DNA of 60,258 nt. Source: Bacteroidia bacterium. GTDB lineage: Bacteria; Bacteroidota; Bacteroidia; AKYH767-A; OLB10. The stretch is from the NCBI GenBank assembly GCA_016788065.1, contig JAEUTI010000049.1, positions 1 through 60,258 of the forward strand, given 5' to 3'. Below the pieces are notes generated by a model. It did no database searches, was not told the origin of the DNA, and was given only the letters and a program-made list of their open reading frames with translations. Of the stretch, positions 50,911-59,901 are shown in pieces. The position numbers and the translations under genes are program-made. Positions within the stretch are counted from its first letter, which is position 1. Each line of letters begins with the position of its first letter.

Positions 50911-51731
50911 AAATCAACAAAAAAATAGTCGGTATAACGATGTGGTCGCTTGCGGGACTGGTGCTTATTGTGTCCTTGGGTTTTGCCGGTAAGGAGCAAT
51001 CTGCAGCAAAGTGCAAAGGCTTACGCATTCGGGTGGCTGATCAAACCGGAAATCTTTTTATTGAGCCTAAAGATGTAGTTGAAGTACTCAATACAAGAGG
51101 AAAACGAGTGAAAGGATCAGCTATGCAGGATATCAACACTTTACTGTTAGAAAAAATTGTCTATACAATTCCGTTCGTAGAGAAAGCAGAAGTATATTCA
51201 ACGATTGATGGTTACGTGAATATTGATGCCTGGCAACGTAATCCTGTGGTTAGGGTAATCAACAACGACAATGAACATTTTTACATAGATGAAAATGGGG
51301 AATTCATGCCGGTGACAGAAAAATTTACTAGTCCCGTGGTAGTAGCCAGCGGATTTATTTTCGATGATTATGCAGCGAAGAGCCTGAAGTATGCGGTGCC
51401 GCATCTCAACGATTCTACTGCGGTTCCGGTATTGATTCAGGTCAACGAAATAGCGCAATTCCTGAAAGGAAATGAGTTCTGGGATGCACAAATTGAACAG
51501 ATTTATGTGAATGAAAAATCAGAAATAGAACTTATCCCACGAGTGGGAAATCACAGCATATTATTGGGAAATACCAGCAATTTGAAAGAGAAAATGGATA
51601 ACCTGATGATATTTTATAAGGAAGGTGCCATTAAAACAGGATGGAACAGATACAGTATGATTAATCTGAAGTTTAAGGATCAGGTGATTGGTACTGTGAG
51701 AAATGCAAAGATTACCAATAAATCAAATTGA
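50907..51731 (+). CDS. ftsQ: Cell division protein FtsQ/DivIB-like
   Basis: FtsQ links FtsL/FtsB to the septal complex. A short cytoplasmic N-terminus is followed by a membrane helix (about residues 8-25, GITMWSLAGLVLIVSLGFA), a POTRA-like region (GLRIRVADQTGNLFIEPKDV, near 38) and a periplasmic beta domain ending near 270. The family diverges fast; the call depends on topology and on the position between murC and ftsA. It starts inside the murC stop (ATGA) and ends 27 bases before ftsA. Confidence 0.88.
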   Translation: MKINKKIVGITMWSLAGLVLIVSLGFAGKEQSAAKCKGLRIRVADQTGNLFIEPKDVVEVLNTRGKRVKGSAMQDINTLLLEKIVYTIPFVEKAEVYSTIDGYVNIDAWQRNPVVRVINNDNEHFYIDENGEFMPVTEKFTSPVVVASGFIFDDYAAKSLKYAVPHLNDSTAVPVLIQVNEIAQFLKGNEFWDAQIEQIYVNEKSEIELIPRVGNHSILLGNTSNLKEKMDNLMIFYKEGAIKTGWNRYSMINLKFKDQVIGTVRNAKITNKSN

Positions 51732-51758
51732 TATAAATAAAGTCAACAATAACAGTTA

Positions 51759-53057
51759 ATGGAAAATTCAGCAATCATAGTCGGACTTGATATCGGTACT
51801 ACAAAAATTTGTGCCATTGTAGGTAAGCGAAATGAAGTTGGTAAAATTGAAATTCTCGGGATGGGTAAGTCCGAGTCACTGGGCGTTATGCGTGGTGTAG
51901 TTGCCAATATCGAAAAAACCGTTAATTCAATTAAGGAAGCGGTTGCTGAAGCTGAAAATAAATCGAATGTTGTTATAGAAGAGGTTTATGTTGGTATTGC
52001 AGGTCAGCATATTAAAAGCCTCCAGCATCGTGGTATGATTACCAGATCTGATACTAAAGATGAAATAAGCAGAAAAGATATTGATGCTATCATCAAAGAC
52101 ATGTACAAGCTGGCCATGCCCCCGGGAGAAAATATTATTCATGTCATTCCTCAGGAGTATATCATCGACAATGAACAGGGAATTAAAGAACCTATCGGGA
52201 TGTCGGGTATTCGACTGGAAGCAAATTGTCATATTATCACCGGACTGGTTACTGCAGTTGAAAATATTCACAAATGTGTAATCAAAGCAGGCTTAAAACC
52301 TGTTGATCTTATTCTTGAACCTTTGGCATCTGCGGAAGCGGTGTTGACCGAAGAAGAGAAAGAAGCTGGTGTTGTGCTTGTCGACATTGGTGGCGGAACT
52401 ACAGATGTAGCTATTTTTCAGGATGGAATAATCAGGCATACTGCTGTTATTCCTTTTGGCGGTAATGTGATTACAGAAGATATTAAAGAAGGCTGTACTA
52501 TTATCAGAAGTCAGGCGGAGTTGCTGAAAATTAAGTTTGGTTCTGCATTATCCAAGCAAATGAAGGATAATGAAATTGTTTCAATTCCCGGCTTGCGTGG
52601 CAGAGAACCAAAAGAAATTTCAGTAAAAAATCTTGCAAGTATCATACAGGCAAGAATGGAAGAAATTATCGAGAATGTATACTATGAAATCCGCAATTCC
52701 GGATTCGAGAAAAAATTGATTGCCGGAATCGTAATCACGGGCGGAGGATCTCAATTAAAACACATTACCCAGTTGGTTGAGTACATCACCGGAATGGATA
52801 CCCGAATTGGATATCCCAATGAACATTTAGGTCAGGGATACGATGAGGTGAAAAGCCCTATGTATGCTACCGGAGTTGGATTGGTGATTAAAGGATTACA
52901 GGAATACGATAAAAATAACTTCGGCAAAGGTGGTGATAAAGGAACAACAACTTCAACTCCTGAAGCCCGTGAACGCAAAGGTGGTTGGTTTAAATTCTTT
53001 GTTGATAAGAGCAAAGAGCTTCTCAGCGATGAGAGTGATGATCCAACACTGAAATAA
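51759..53057 (+). CDS. ftsA: Cell division actin-like protein FtsA
   Basis: FtsA is an actin-fold protein that ties FtsZ to the membrane. Nucleotide motifs are IVGLDIGTTKICAIVG at about residues 7-22, VVLVDIGGGTTDVAIF near 204 and VITGGGSQLKHI near 325. A C-terminal amphipathic tail (GGWFKFFVDKSKELL, near 410) can act as membrane anchor. The length of 432 residues is normal. It lies directly before ftsZ with 48 bases between. Confidence 0.97.
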   Translation: MENSAIIVGLDIGTTKICAIVGKRNEVGKIEILGMGKSESLGVMRGVVANIEKTVNSIKEAVAEAENKSNVVIEEVYVGIAGQHIKSLQHRGMITRSDTKDEISRKDIDAIIKDMYKLAMPPGENIIHVIPQEYIIDNEQGIKEPIGMSGIRLEANCHIITGLVTAVENIHKCVIKAGLKPVDLILEPLASAEAVLTEEEKEAGVVLVDIGGGTTDVAIFQDGIIRHTAVIPFGGNVITEDIKEGCTIIRSQAELLKIKFGSALSKQMKDNEIVSIPGLRGREPKEISVKNLASIIQARMEEIIENVYYEIRNSGFEKKLIAGIVITGGGSQLKHITQLVEYITGMDTRIGYPNEHLGQGYDEVKSPMYATGVGLVIKGLQEYDKNNFGKGGDKGTTTSTPEARERKGGWFKFFVDKSKELLSDESDDPTLK

Positions 53058-53105
53058 AATCCATTTAGAAATTAACCCAGTTTCAATAATAAAACCCTAA
53101 TTATC

Positions 53106-54959
53106 ATGATGCAGTTCGAATTACCAAAAGAAAGACCATCTATCATTAAAGTGATTGGTGTAGGTGGAGGCGGCAGCAATGCTGTAAATTACATGTACCG
53201 TTTGGGAATAAAAGGAGTCGATTTTCTGGTGTGCAACACCGATCATCAGGCTCTTGATATCAGCCCGGTACCAACTAAAGTACAACTTGGACCAAGCCTG
53301 ACAGAAGGCCGTGGAGCAGGATCTATTCCTGAAGTTGGAAAGAAAGCAGCCATTGAGAATGTGGAAGAGCTTCGTGAGATATTGAATGAGAATACCAAAA
53401 TGGTTTTTATCACTGCAGGCATGGGTGGTGGAACAGGAACCGGTGCAGCGCCAATCATCGCAGGGATTGCACGCGACATGGGTATTCTTACCGTAGCAAT
53501 TGTTACGGTTCCTTTTGCTTTTGAAGGAAGAAAAAGAAAAGCTCAGGCAGATGCAGGAATTGAAGAGCTTAAGAAAAATGTTGACACCCTTTTGGTTATC
53601 TGCAACGATAAGCTTCGCGAAATTCATGGTGACCTGAAATTAACAGAAGCATTTGGTCATGCCGATAATATTCTGGCAATCGCAGCCAAGAGTATTGCGG
53701 AAATCATTACCACAACGCTTCATATCAACGTCGATTTTGCAGATATCCAAACTGTAATGAAAGACAGTGGTGTTGCTATCATGGGTGCTGCCTCCGCAGA
53801 AGGAGATAACCGTGCAATAAATGCTGTTAAAAGTGCCTTGGATTCGCCGTTATTAAATGACAATGAAATTGAAGGAGCCCGTTATATTCTTTTAAATATT
53901 ACTTCCGGTGATATTGAAGTTACCATGGATGAAATGGGTGAAATCAATGATTTTATCCAGGACCAGGCAGGAATGTCGGCTGAGGTTATCATGGGTGTTG
54001 GTAAGGATGATACACTTGGAGCAAGAATTGGAGTTACAGTTATTGCAACAGGATTTAAAACGAAAGAACAACTGGAGAGTTTTATTCCAAAGAAAGAAGA
54101 AGTTCGTGTTGTATATGATTTAAATGGCCAAATGCTGAATGCACCGGTTGAAAAAACTCCGGTTGCTGAGGTGGAGCCTGTAGCTAAAGTAACGCCGGTT
54201 GCAAATACTCCGGTGAATACACCTGTGATGGTGGCTCCATCTGCAAGACCCGCTTTAGTAAACACTGCGCCTCAACCTACAGTAATTCAACAATCAGTTA
54301 ATGTACCTCAGGCAAATCAGGTAAAACAAGAACCAGTTTCCTCGAACATATACAATGCAACGGCATCTGAAAATATTCCTTTGCCAGAACCAGAGAGGTC
54401 CGACTTAGTTATTCATGATTTGATGAGCGATGAAGAGATAAGTTCAACTGCAGCTTTCAATGATAATATGAATCAGCAACAAGAAGTTGAAGATGAGTTT
54501 ATGCCTCGATTGATTGTGAAAGATGAATATCCAACAATGGATGAAGCACCGACGTTCGAATTTGATATTCCTGCACCGGTTCCGGCACCAGAAATGCAGT
54601 CACCAATCATGTCGATACCTCCTGCAGTAAATTCAACTCCTGCTCCTGCACCGGTAATTTATCAGTTGCCTCCGGTTGAGAGTCCGAAAGCTCCTGTTGA
54701 ACAGGGTACTGATGAAGATCCGTTTCAACGTGCGAAAGATCGTATTCAGAAACTCAAAGAAATGAGCATGAGGATGAATACTCCAAATGGTCTCACCGAT
54801 TTGGAAAAGGAGCCTGCTTACAAACGTAAAAATGTGATGCTATCGGATATCCCTTCATCAATGGAAACACAGGTTTCCCGCTATACGTTGACCAGTGATC
54901 AGGAAAATAATACTGAAATCAAATCAAATAATAAGTTCCTTCACGATCGTGTAGATTAA
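53106..54959 (+). CDS. ftsZ: Cell division tubulin-like protein FtsZ
   Basis: FtsZ polymerises into the Z-ring. The GTPase core has GVGGGGSNAVNYMYR near residue 17 and the tubulin signature GMGGGTGTGAAP near 106. A long C-terminal linker (about residues 330-590) is rich in Pro, Val, Ala and Gln and low in complexity near 350-385. The last residues, NTEIKSNNKFLHDRVD, are the conserved Bacteroidota C-terminal peptide. At 617 residues it is about 230 longer than E. coli FtsZ. ATG codons at 53106 and 53109 are both possible starts. Confidence 0.97.
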   Translation: MMQFELPKERPSIIKVIGVGGGGSNAVNYMYRLGIKGVDFLVCNTDHQALDISPVPTKVQLGPSLTEGRGAGSIPEVGKKAAIENVEELREILNENTKMVFITAGMGGGTGTGAAPIIAGIARDMGILTVAIVTVPFAFEGRKRKAQADAGIEELKKNVDTLLVICNDKLREIHGDLKLTEAFGHADNILAIAAKSIAEIITTTLHINVDFADIQTVMKDSGVAIMGAASAEGDNRAINAVKSALDSPLLNDNEIEGARYILLNITSGDIEVTMDEMGEINDFIQDQAGMSAEVIMGVGKDDTLGARIGVTVIATGFKTKEQLESFIPKKEEVRVVYDLNGQMLNAPVEKTPVAEVEPVAKVTPVANTPVNTPVMVAPSARPALVNTAPQPTVIQQSVNVPQANQVKQEPVSSNIYNATASENIPLPEPERSDLVIHDLMSDEEISSTAAFNDNMNQQQEVEDEFMPRLIVKDEYPTMDEAPTFEFDIPAPVPAPEMQSPIMSIPPAVNSTPAPAPVIYQLPPVESPKAPVEQGTDEDPFQRAKDRIQKLKEMSMRMNTPNGLTDLEKEPAYKRKNVMLSDIPSSMETQVSRYTLTSDQENNTEIKSNNKFLHDRVD

Positions 54960-54978
54960 TTTTTAAAAACTCAAAATC

Positions 54979-55431
54979 ATGTCACTGGAAGAACAAATAA
55001 ATGCCGACTTAAAAGCGGCCATGTTATCGAAAAATGAGGCAGCACTCAGAGCTTTGCGCGCTGTAAAATCAGCTATTTTGCTTGCAAAAACTTCAGGTGG
55101 AAGCGCAGGTTCCATAAGTGCCGATGAAGAAATGAAATTGCTTCAAAAATTGGTGAAGCAACGTAAAGAATCTGTCGAGATTTATGAGAAACAGGGTCGT
55201 GAGGATCTTGCTTCAACTGAAAAGGAAGAAATTGCAATTATCAGCAAATATCTTCCGGCTCAAATGAGCGAAGATGCCATTCGTGAAGAATTAAAGAAAA
55301 TTATTGCTGCTGTAGGTGCAACATCTGCAGCTGAAACCGGAAAAGTCATGGGTGCCGCATCCAAAGCTTTTGCCGGTAAAGCCGATAATAAAATAGTGTC
55401 AGCCATTGTAAAAGAACTCCTGGCAGGGTAA
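54979..55431 (+). CDS. GatB/YqeY domain protein
   Basis: This 150-residue soluble protein belongs to the YqeY family, which resembles the tail domain of the GatB amidotransferase subunit. The first helix LEEQINADLKAAMLSKNEAA, the central KQRKESVEIYEKQGREDLA and the C-terminal MGAASKAFAGKADNKIVSAIVKELL are diagnostic. The family may bind tRNA, but its role is not settled. It lies 19 bases after ftsZ and is closed by a terminator, so it is the last gene of the cluster. Confidence 0.92.
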   Translation: MSLEEQINADLKAAMLSKNEAALRALRAVKSAILLAKTSGGSAGSISADEEMKLLQKLVKQRKESVEIYEKQGREDLASTEKEEIAIISKYLPAQMSEDAIREELKKIIAAVGATSAAETGKVMGAASKAFAGKADNKIVSAIVKELLAG

Positions 55432-55460
55432 TCGAAATTAGGGTTAATTTTCGGTTTATT

Positions 55461-55498
55461 TTAAACCGGTTCAACTGCGAATTGAACCGGTTTTTTTA
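55461..55498 (+). terminator. Intrinsic terminator at the end of the dcw cluster
   Basis: aaaccggttcaa (55464-55475) pairs perfectly with ttgaaccggttt (55483-55494) around a seven-base loop, followed by T residues. It lies 30 bases after the yqeY-like stop. Confidence 0.9.
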
Positions 55499-55670
55499 GC
55501 TCTGTAACCATGTAAGACCACTGTAAGATTTCACTCATTGCTACCCATCTTTTTCTAATCACTTCAGTAAAATGAATTGATAAGATCCGCATTCTCTGGA
55601 TTCAATACTCCGGAATAGCGGTCTTGTTTAATTTTATAATTAGTGGATAATCAATAAGATAAATAGATTT

Positions 55671-58600
55671 ATGCCCTTGCCTTACACCAATCGCCCTAAG
55701 GTGTTGTCAGGTACTCTCAGTAAGTGGTTCGCTTTAATTCTGATGTTGTTTTTTTTAACTGCATCAAAAAAGGCTGAAGCAACTCATGCTGCAGGTGCCG
55801 ATTTATCATACCGTTGTCTGGGTGGTTTAGTGTATGAAATTACTGCAACTTTTTACCGCGATTGTGGTGGTACTGCCGAACCCGGCAACATGACTATTTA
55901 CTACAAATCGGCTTCTTGCGGTTTCAACAGAACAGCTCTTGCCAATAAAATTCCAGGCGATAACGGTTCTGAAATTACTATGCCTTGTGCCACTGCTCCT
56001 TCAACATGCTCAGGTGGAAATTCGCCTGGTATTCAAAAATGGGTTTACAGAACAGTTGTTACACTACCTGCTGCATGCACCGACTGGGTATTCAGTTACA
56101 GGGTATGTTGCAGAAATTGTACTGTTACAACAATTCAATCACCATGCTCTGCCGGCTCGGAAATTTATGTCGAAGCAAAACTAAATAATATTGCTGCACC
56201 TCAGAATAATTCTCCGCGGTTTGGAAATCTCCCTGTGGCTTTTGTATGTCTCGGACAAAATTTTAATTACAATCAGTTTGCTTTTGATATTGATGGCGAC
56301 AGTGTAGTAACGGAATTAATTACTCCAAAAACAAGTGCAACAGGGCAGGTTACTTTTTTACCTCCCTATACTTCACAGGCTCCTTTGGCATCCTCAACCC
56401 CTTTCATTTTGGATCCTGTTACAGGAGATATTAATTTCACTCCTTCGCAATTGCAGATTGGTGTGTTAGCTATTCGTGCTAATGAATACCGGAACGGAAT
56501 TCTTATAGGAAGTACAATCAGGGATATTCAGGTATACACACAAAGTTGCTTCAATGCGCTCCCTACTGCAACTGGAATTAATGGTTCTGCTTTGTTTGCT
56601 GCTAATGCATGTCCCGGGCAACCACTGTGTTTTAATATTCAGACAGCGGATACTGATTCTTTGCAAATTACTGATGCAGTAGTGAATTCTAATATCCCGG
56701 GGGCTACCATAACTGTAGGTTCCGGTGCCAGGCCACAAATTAATTTTTGCTGGACACCCACTGGTGCAGATGTTCGGCCCGCACCCTATCAATTTACCAT
56801 AACTGTATTTGACAATGCATGTCCGTATATGGGAATGCAGACTTATTTGTATTCGGTATATGTGCATAAACCGTTAGTATCGGTAACAGTCGTCAACCCT
56901 GTTTGTCAGGGAAGCTCTGGAGGAAGCGCAACAGCAACTGTTTTACCGGTAGGAAATTATTCATATTTATGGAATACCCAACCTCCGCAATACAATGCAA
57001 CTGCAACCGGATTAACTCCGGGAACATATACGGTGATAGTTGCCGACTCAAGCGGTTGTTCAGATACTTCTTCTGCTGTAATAGCCAATTCACCGCAGCT
57101 AATTGCCGTGAATTGTAATGTTTCAGGAAGTATAACCTGTCAGTCAGGAAATGCAGGAAGCATTACAACAACGCTAACGGGTGGTACTGGTCCTTACAAT
57201 TATTTATGGAATACCGGTGCAACTACTGCTTCTATATCACAATTAGCAGCCGGTACTTACACCGTAACAGTTACGGATGCCGGCGGATGTACAGGATCCG
57301 CAACAGCAACAATCGTTCAGCCAAATGGATTGCCTGCAGCAGTTGCAACAGTAAATCCGGTTTCATGTTTTGGTGGTTCAAATGGTGCTATTAACATAAC
57401 TACTACAAGTGGACAACAGCCTCTACATTTTTTATGGAATAACGGCTTTACTACAGAAGACCTCACAGGATTAGCAGCCGGAAATTATACCGTTACTGTA
57501 AATGATGCCAATGGTTGTTCAGCTATAATTGCAGCATCAGTTACACAACCTCCTGCAATAATCAGTGCAGCCACAATTCACGATGTTGCATGTTATGGTG
57601 GGAATGATGGATTCATCTCTTTGAATATGTCTGGTGGAATGGCTCCATTCACTTTCACATGGAATAATGGTGCGTCATCTAATTCTTTGACAGGAATTTC
57701 ATTCGGAAATTACACAGTTCATGCAGTCGATGCAAATGGATGTATTCACGATACACTGGTATATATAGCTCAGCCTCAGCAACCATTAAATATTGTCAAT
57801 GCCACAGTGCAAAATGTGACATGTGTCACTTCTGCCTCCGGTTCTATTTCTTTACAAATTTCTGGCGGGACAATTCCATACAGTTATCAATGGAATAATG
57901 GTAGTATAACACCAACAATTTCTAATTTACTTTCAGGAATTTACAGTTGTCATATTACCGATGCAAAAGGTTGTATAATGGATACGACTATTACAATAGA
58001 GCCTTCATTAAACAGTCTGATTGTTTTGCCTGCAGAAGTTACATCAGTTTCCTGTGGGAATAATTCAGATGGAAGCATTAACATCACTATTGCAGGCGGA
58101 CAGTTACCATACACATATATGTGGAGTAATGGAAGTACGACTGAAGACCTTGTCAACATCCCGCAAGGAAGCTATACGGTAACTATTACAGATGGAAACG
58201 GATGTACTATTCAGTCATTATATACTGTAAATGGATCCGGAACAATAGAAGCTGTGGTTGGTGCTATTGGTCATGTTCAATGTTTTAATGGAAGTAATGG
58301 TTATATCGATATCAATGTTGCAGGAACAAATGCTCCTTATACATTTTTGTGGAGTAATGGTGCAATCACCGAGGATTTGCAAATGCTCAACGGCGGATTG
58401 TACACAGTTACAATTACCGATGCGTCGGGATGTGATACAGTGATGGTTGCAGCTATTAATCAACCGGCAGCTCCGCTAATTCCTGGTTTGCAGGTAACGA
58501 ATGGTTCCTGCAATCAGCCAATGGCATCCATGATAGTAATAGCAACAGGTGGAACACCACCATATTCCTATCAATGGAGCAATGGTCAGAATACAAGTTT

Positions 58601-59891
58601 GAATGGAAATTTGCAACCCGGTTATTACATGGTAACTGTCACTGATATGAATGGGTGCAATGCCATGATTGGGGATTCAATTTTAATTAATAGCGATCAG
58701 TTAGAAACAACAAATCAGATAAATTATAACAGCCCTTGTGATTCTGCTGCTTCCATTGTGATTAATGTGACAGGAGGATTATCGCCCTATCAATTTCAAT
58801 GGAGTACAGGATCTGTTTCCAATCATTCAGGTACCGTTTATCCCGGAAGTTACTCTGTTCAGATAACCGATGCCTCGGGATGTACAACAGTTAGCACTAT
58901 TGAAGTACCTGAGAATTCTAATGCCCTTCTTGTAGGTGGTGTTTTGCAACATGCAAACTGCTTATCAGGTTTGCTGGGATCAATTTCATTACAAACTTCG
59001 GGTGGAACTGGAAGTTATTCCTATACATGGAGTAATGGTTCCACAACTTCCGGTTTAACCGAACTCACTCCAGGAGTATATGTTGTTCAGGTTACCGATG
59101 CAAATGGTTGTTTGAGAACTCAGGAATTTGTGATCGAGAATACTACACCATTGATATTAAATAATAATAGTCAAATTGCATTGTGTACCGGCGAATTGGC
59201 ATTGTTATCAGCCGACTCTGTTCCTGGATTAACTTACCAATGGTATTATAATGGTGCGCCTTTGAATGGTGCTACAGGACATCAGTTCCTGACTCCGGCT
59301 CCCGGGAATTACTATGCAGTTGTAAATAGTGTTTGTGGACAGCTTCAGAGTAATAGCATCAATGTTTCTGTAAGTTCACTTGAGAGTGTAAGCATATCAA
59401 ATAACCAGATTATTTGTGCACCCGAGTCTGTTCAATTAAATGCTTCAGGTGGTATATCCTATCAATGGAGTCCGTCTTATGCTATGAATTTTACAAATAT
59501 TCCGGATCCAATAGTAAATCCCGAAATTACAACCACTTATAGTGTAGTGATCACTGATCAGAATGGATGCTCTGCTAAAATGGAAGTGCTGGTAGCAGTT
59601 ATTTGTGATTCCGTAATGGTGCCAAATGGATTTTCTCCAAATGGTGACGGAACCAATGATGGATATGTGATTGATGGTATTGAAAAATTTCCGGGAAATA
59701 AACTATGGATTTATAACCGATGGGGAAATCTGGTTTATAAAGCAAAGGATTACGATAATAAATGGAATGGTATCAGCAACATTTCTGGAGTCAGTATGGG
59801 ACAACGGGTTCCCGCCGGAACATATTTCTATATTCTTGATCTGAATGATGGCACCAAACCCAAATCCGGATTTTTAGTAATCAAACATTAA
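55671..59891 (+). CDS. SprB-repeat surface protein with T9SS type B sorting domain
   Basis: This is a 1406-residue secreted protein. A signal peptide (ending ATHA near residue 40) is followed by an N-terminal domain with AGADLSYRCLGG and FYRDCGGTAEP, common in gliding-associated proteins. From about residue 403 to 1155 ten SprB-type repeats of about 70-75 residues follow, each with a YxWSNGxTT-type core and a closing VTDxNGC motif. Two Ig-like modules come next. Residues about 1314-1406 are the type B C-terminal domain: VPNGFSPNGDGTNDGYVI, LWIYNRWGNLVY, GTYFYILDLNDG. It is a likely adhesin or gliding-type filament. The PorP/SprF gene follows ten bases later. A TAATTTTA element is at 55629-55636. 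Confidence 0.92.
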   Translation: MPLPYTNRPKVLSGTLSKWFALILMLFFLTASKKAEATHAAGADLSYRCLGGLVYEITATFYRDCGGTAEPGNMTIYYKSASCGFNRTALANKIPGDNGSEITMPCATAPSTCSGGNSPGIQKWVYRTVVTLPAACTDWVFSYRVCCRNCTVTTIQSPCSAGSEIYVEAKLNNIAAPQNNSPRFGNLPVAFVCLGQNFNYNQFAFDIDGDSVVTELITPKTSATGQVTFLPPYTSQAPLASSTPFILDPVTGDINFTPSQLQIGVLAIRANEYRNGILIGSTIRDIQVYTQSCFNALPTATGINGSALFAANACPGQPLCFNIQTADTDSLQITDAVVNSNIPGATITVGSGARPQINFCWTPTGADVRPAPYQFTITVFDNACPYMGMQTYLYSVYVHKPLVSVTVVNPVCQGSSGGSATATVLPVGNYSYLWNTQPPQYNATATGLTPGTYTVIVADSSGCSDTSSAVIANSPQLIAVNCNVSGSITCQSGNAGSITTTLTGGTGPYNYLWNTGATTASISQLAAGTYTVTVTDAGGCTGSATATIVQPNGLPAAVATVNPVSCFGGSNGAINITTTSGQQPLHFLWNNGFTTEDLTGLAAGNYTVTVNDANGCSAIIAASVTQPPAIISAATIHDVACYGGNDGFISLNMSGGMAPFTFTWNNGASSNSLTGISFGNYTVHAVDANGCIHDTLVYIAQPQQPLNIVNATVQNVTCVTSASGSISLQISGGTIPYSYQWNNGSITPTISNLLSGIYSCHITDAKGCIMDTTITIEPSLNSLIVLPAEVTSVSCGNNSDGSINITIAGGQLPYTYMWSNGSTTEDLVNIPQGSYTVTITDGNGCTIQSLYTVNGSGTIEAVVGAIGHVQCFNGSNGYIDINVAGTNAPYTFLWSNGAITEDLQMLNGGLYTVTITDASGCDTVMVAAINQPAAPLIPGLQVTNGSCNQPMASMIVIATGGTPPYSYQWSNGQNTSLNGNLQPGYYMVTVTDMNGCNAMIGDSILINSDQLETTNQINYNSPCDSAASIVINVTGGLSPYQFQWSTGSVSNHSGTVYPGSYSVQITDASGCTTVSTIEVPENSNALLVGGVLQHANCLSGLLGSISLQTSGGTGSYSYTWSNGSTTSGLTELTPGVYVVQVTDANGCLRTQEFVIENTTPLILNNNSQIALCTGELALLSADSVPGLTYQWYYNGAPLNGATGHQFLTPAPGNYYAVVNSVCGQLQSNSINVSVSSLESVSISNNQIICAPESVQLNASGGISYQWSPSYAMNFTNIPDPIVNPEITTTYSVVITDQNGCSAKMEVLVAVICDSVMVPNGFSPNGDGTNDGYVIDGIEKFPGNKLWIYNRWGNLVYKAKDYDNKWNGISNISGVSMGQRVPAGTYFYILDLNDGTKPKSGFLVIKH
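56878..59140 (+). repeat. Ten SprB-type coding repeats
   Basis: The coding sequence repeats about every 225 bases. Each unit encodes a short strand with one Cys, a Gly-rich strand, a WNNG or WSNG turn, and a closing TVTDxNGC-like strand. Units have diverged at the DNA level, so they are not recent copies. Confidence 0.85.
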
Positions 59892-59901
59892 CCAACAGAC
59901 T

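Noticed and set aside
56878-59140. Regular repeat of about 225 bases that could suggest a CRISPR or satellite
   Set aside because: The repeats are in frame in one long coding sequence and encode SprB modules; units are too long and too diverged for CRISPR.
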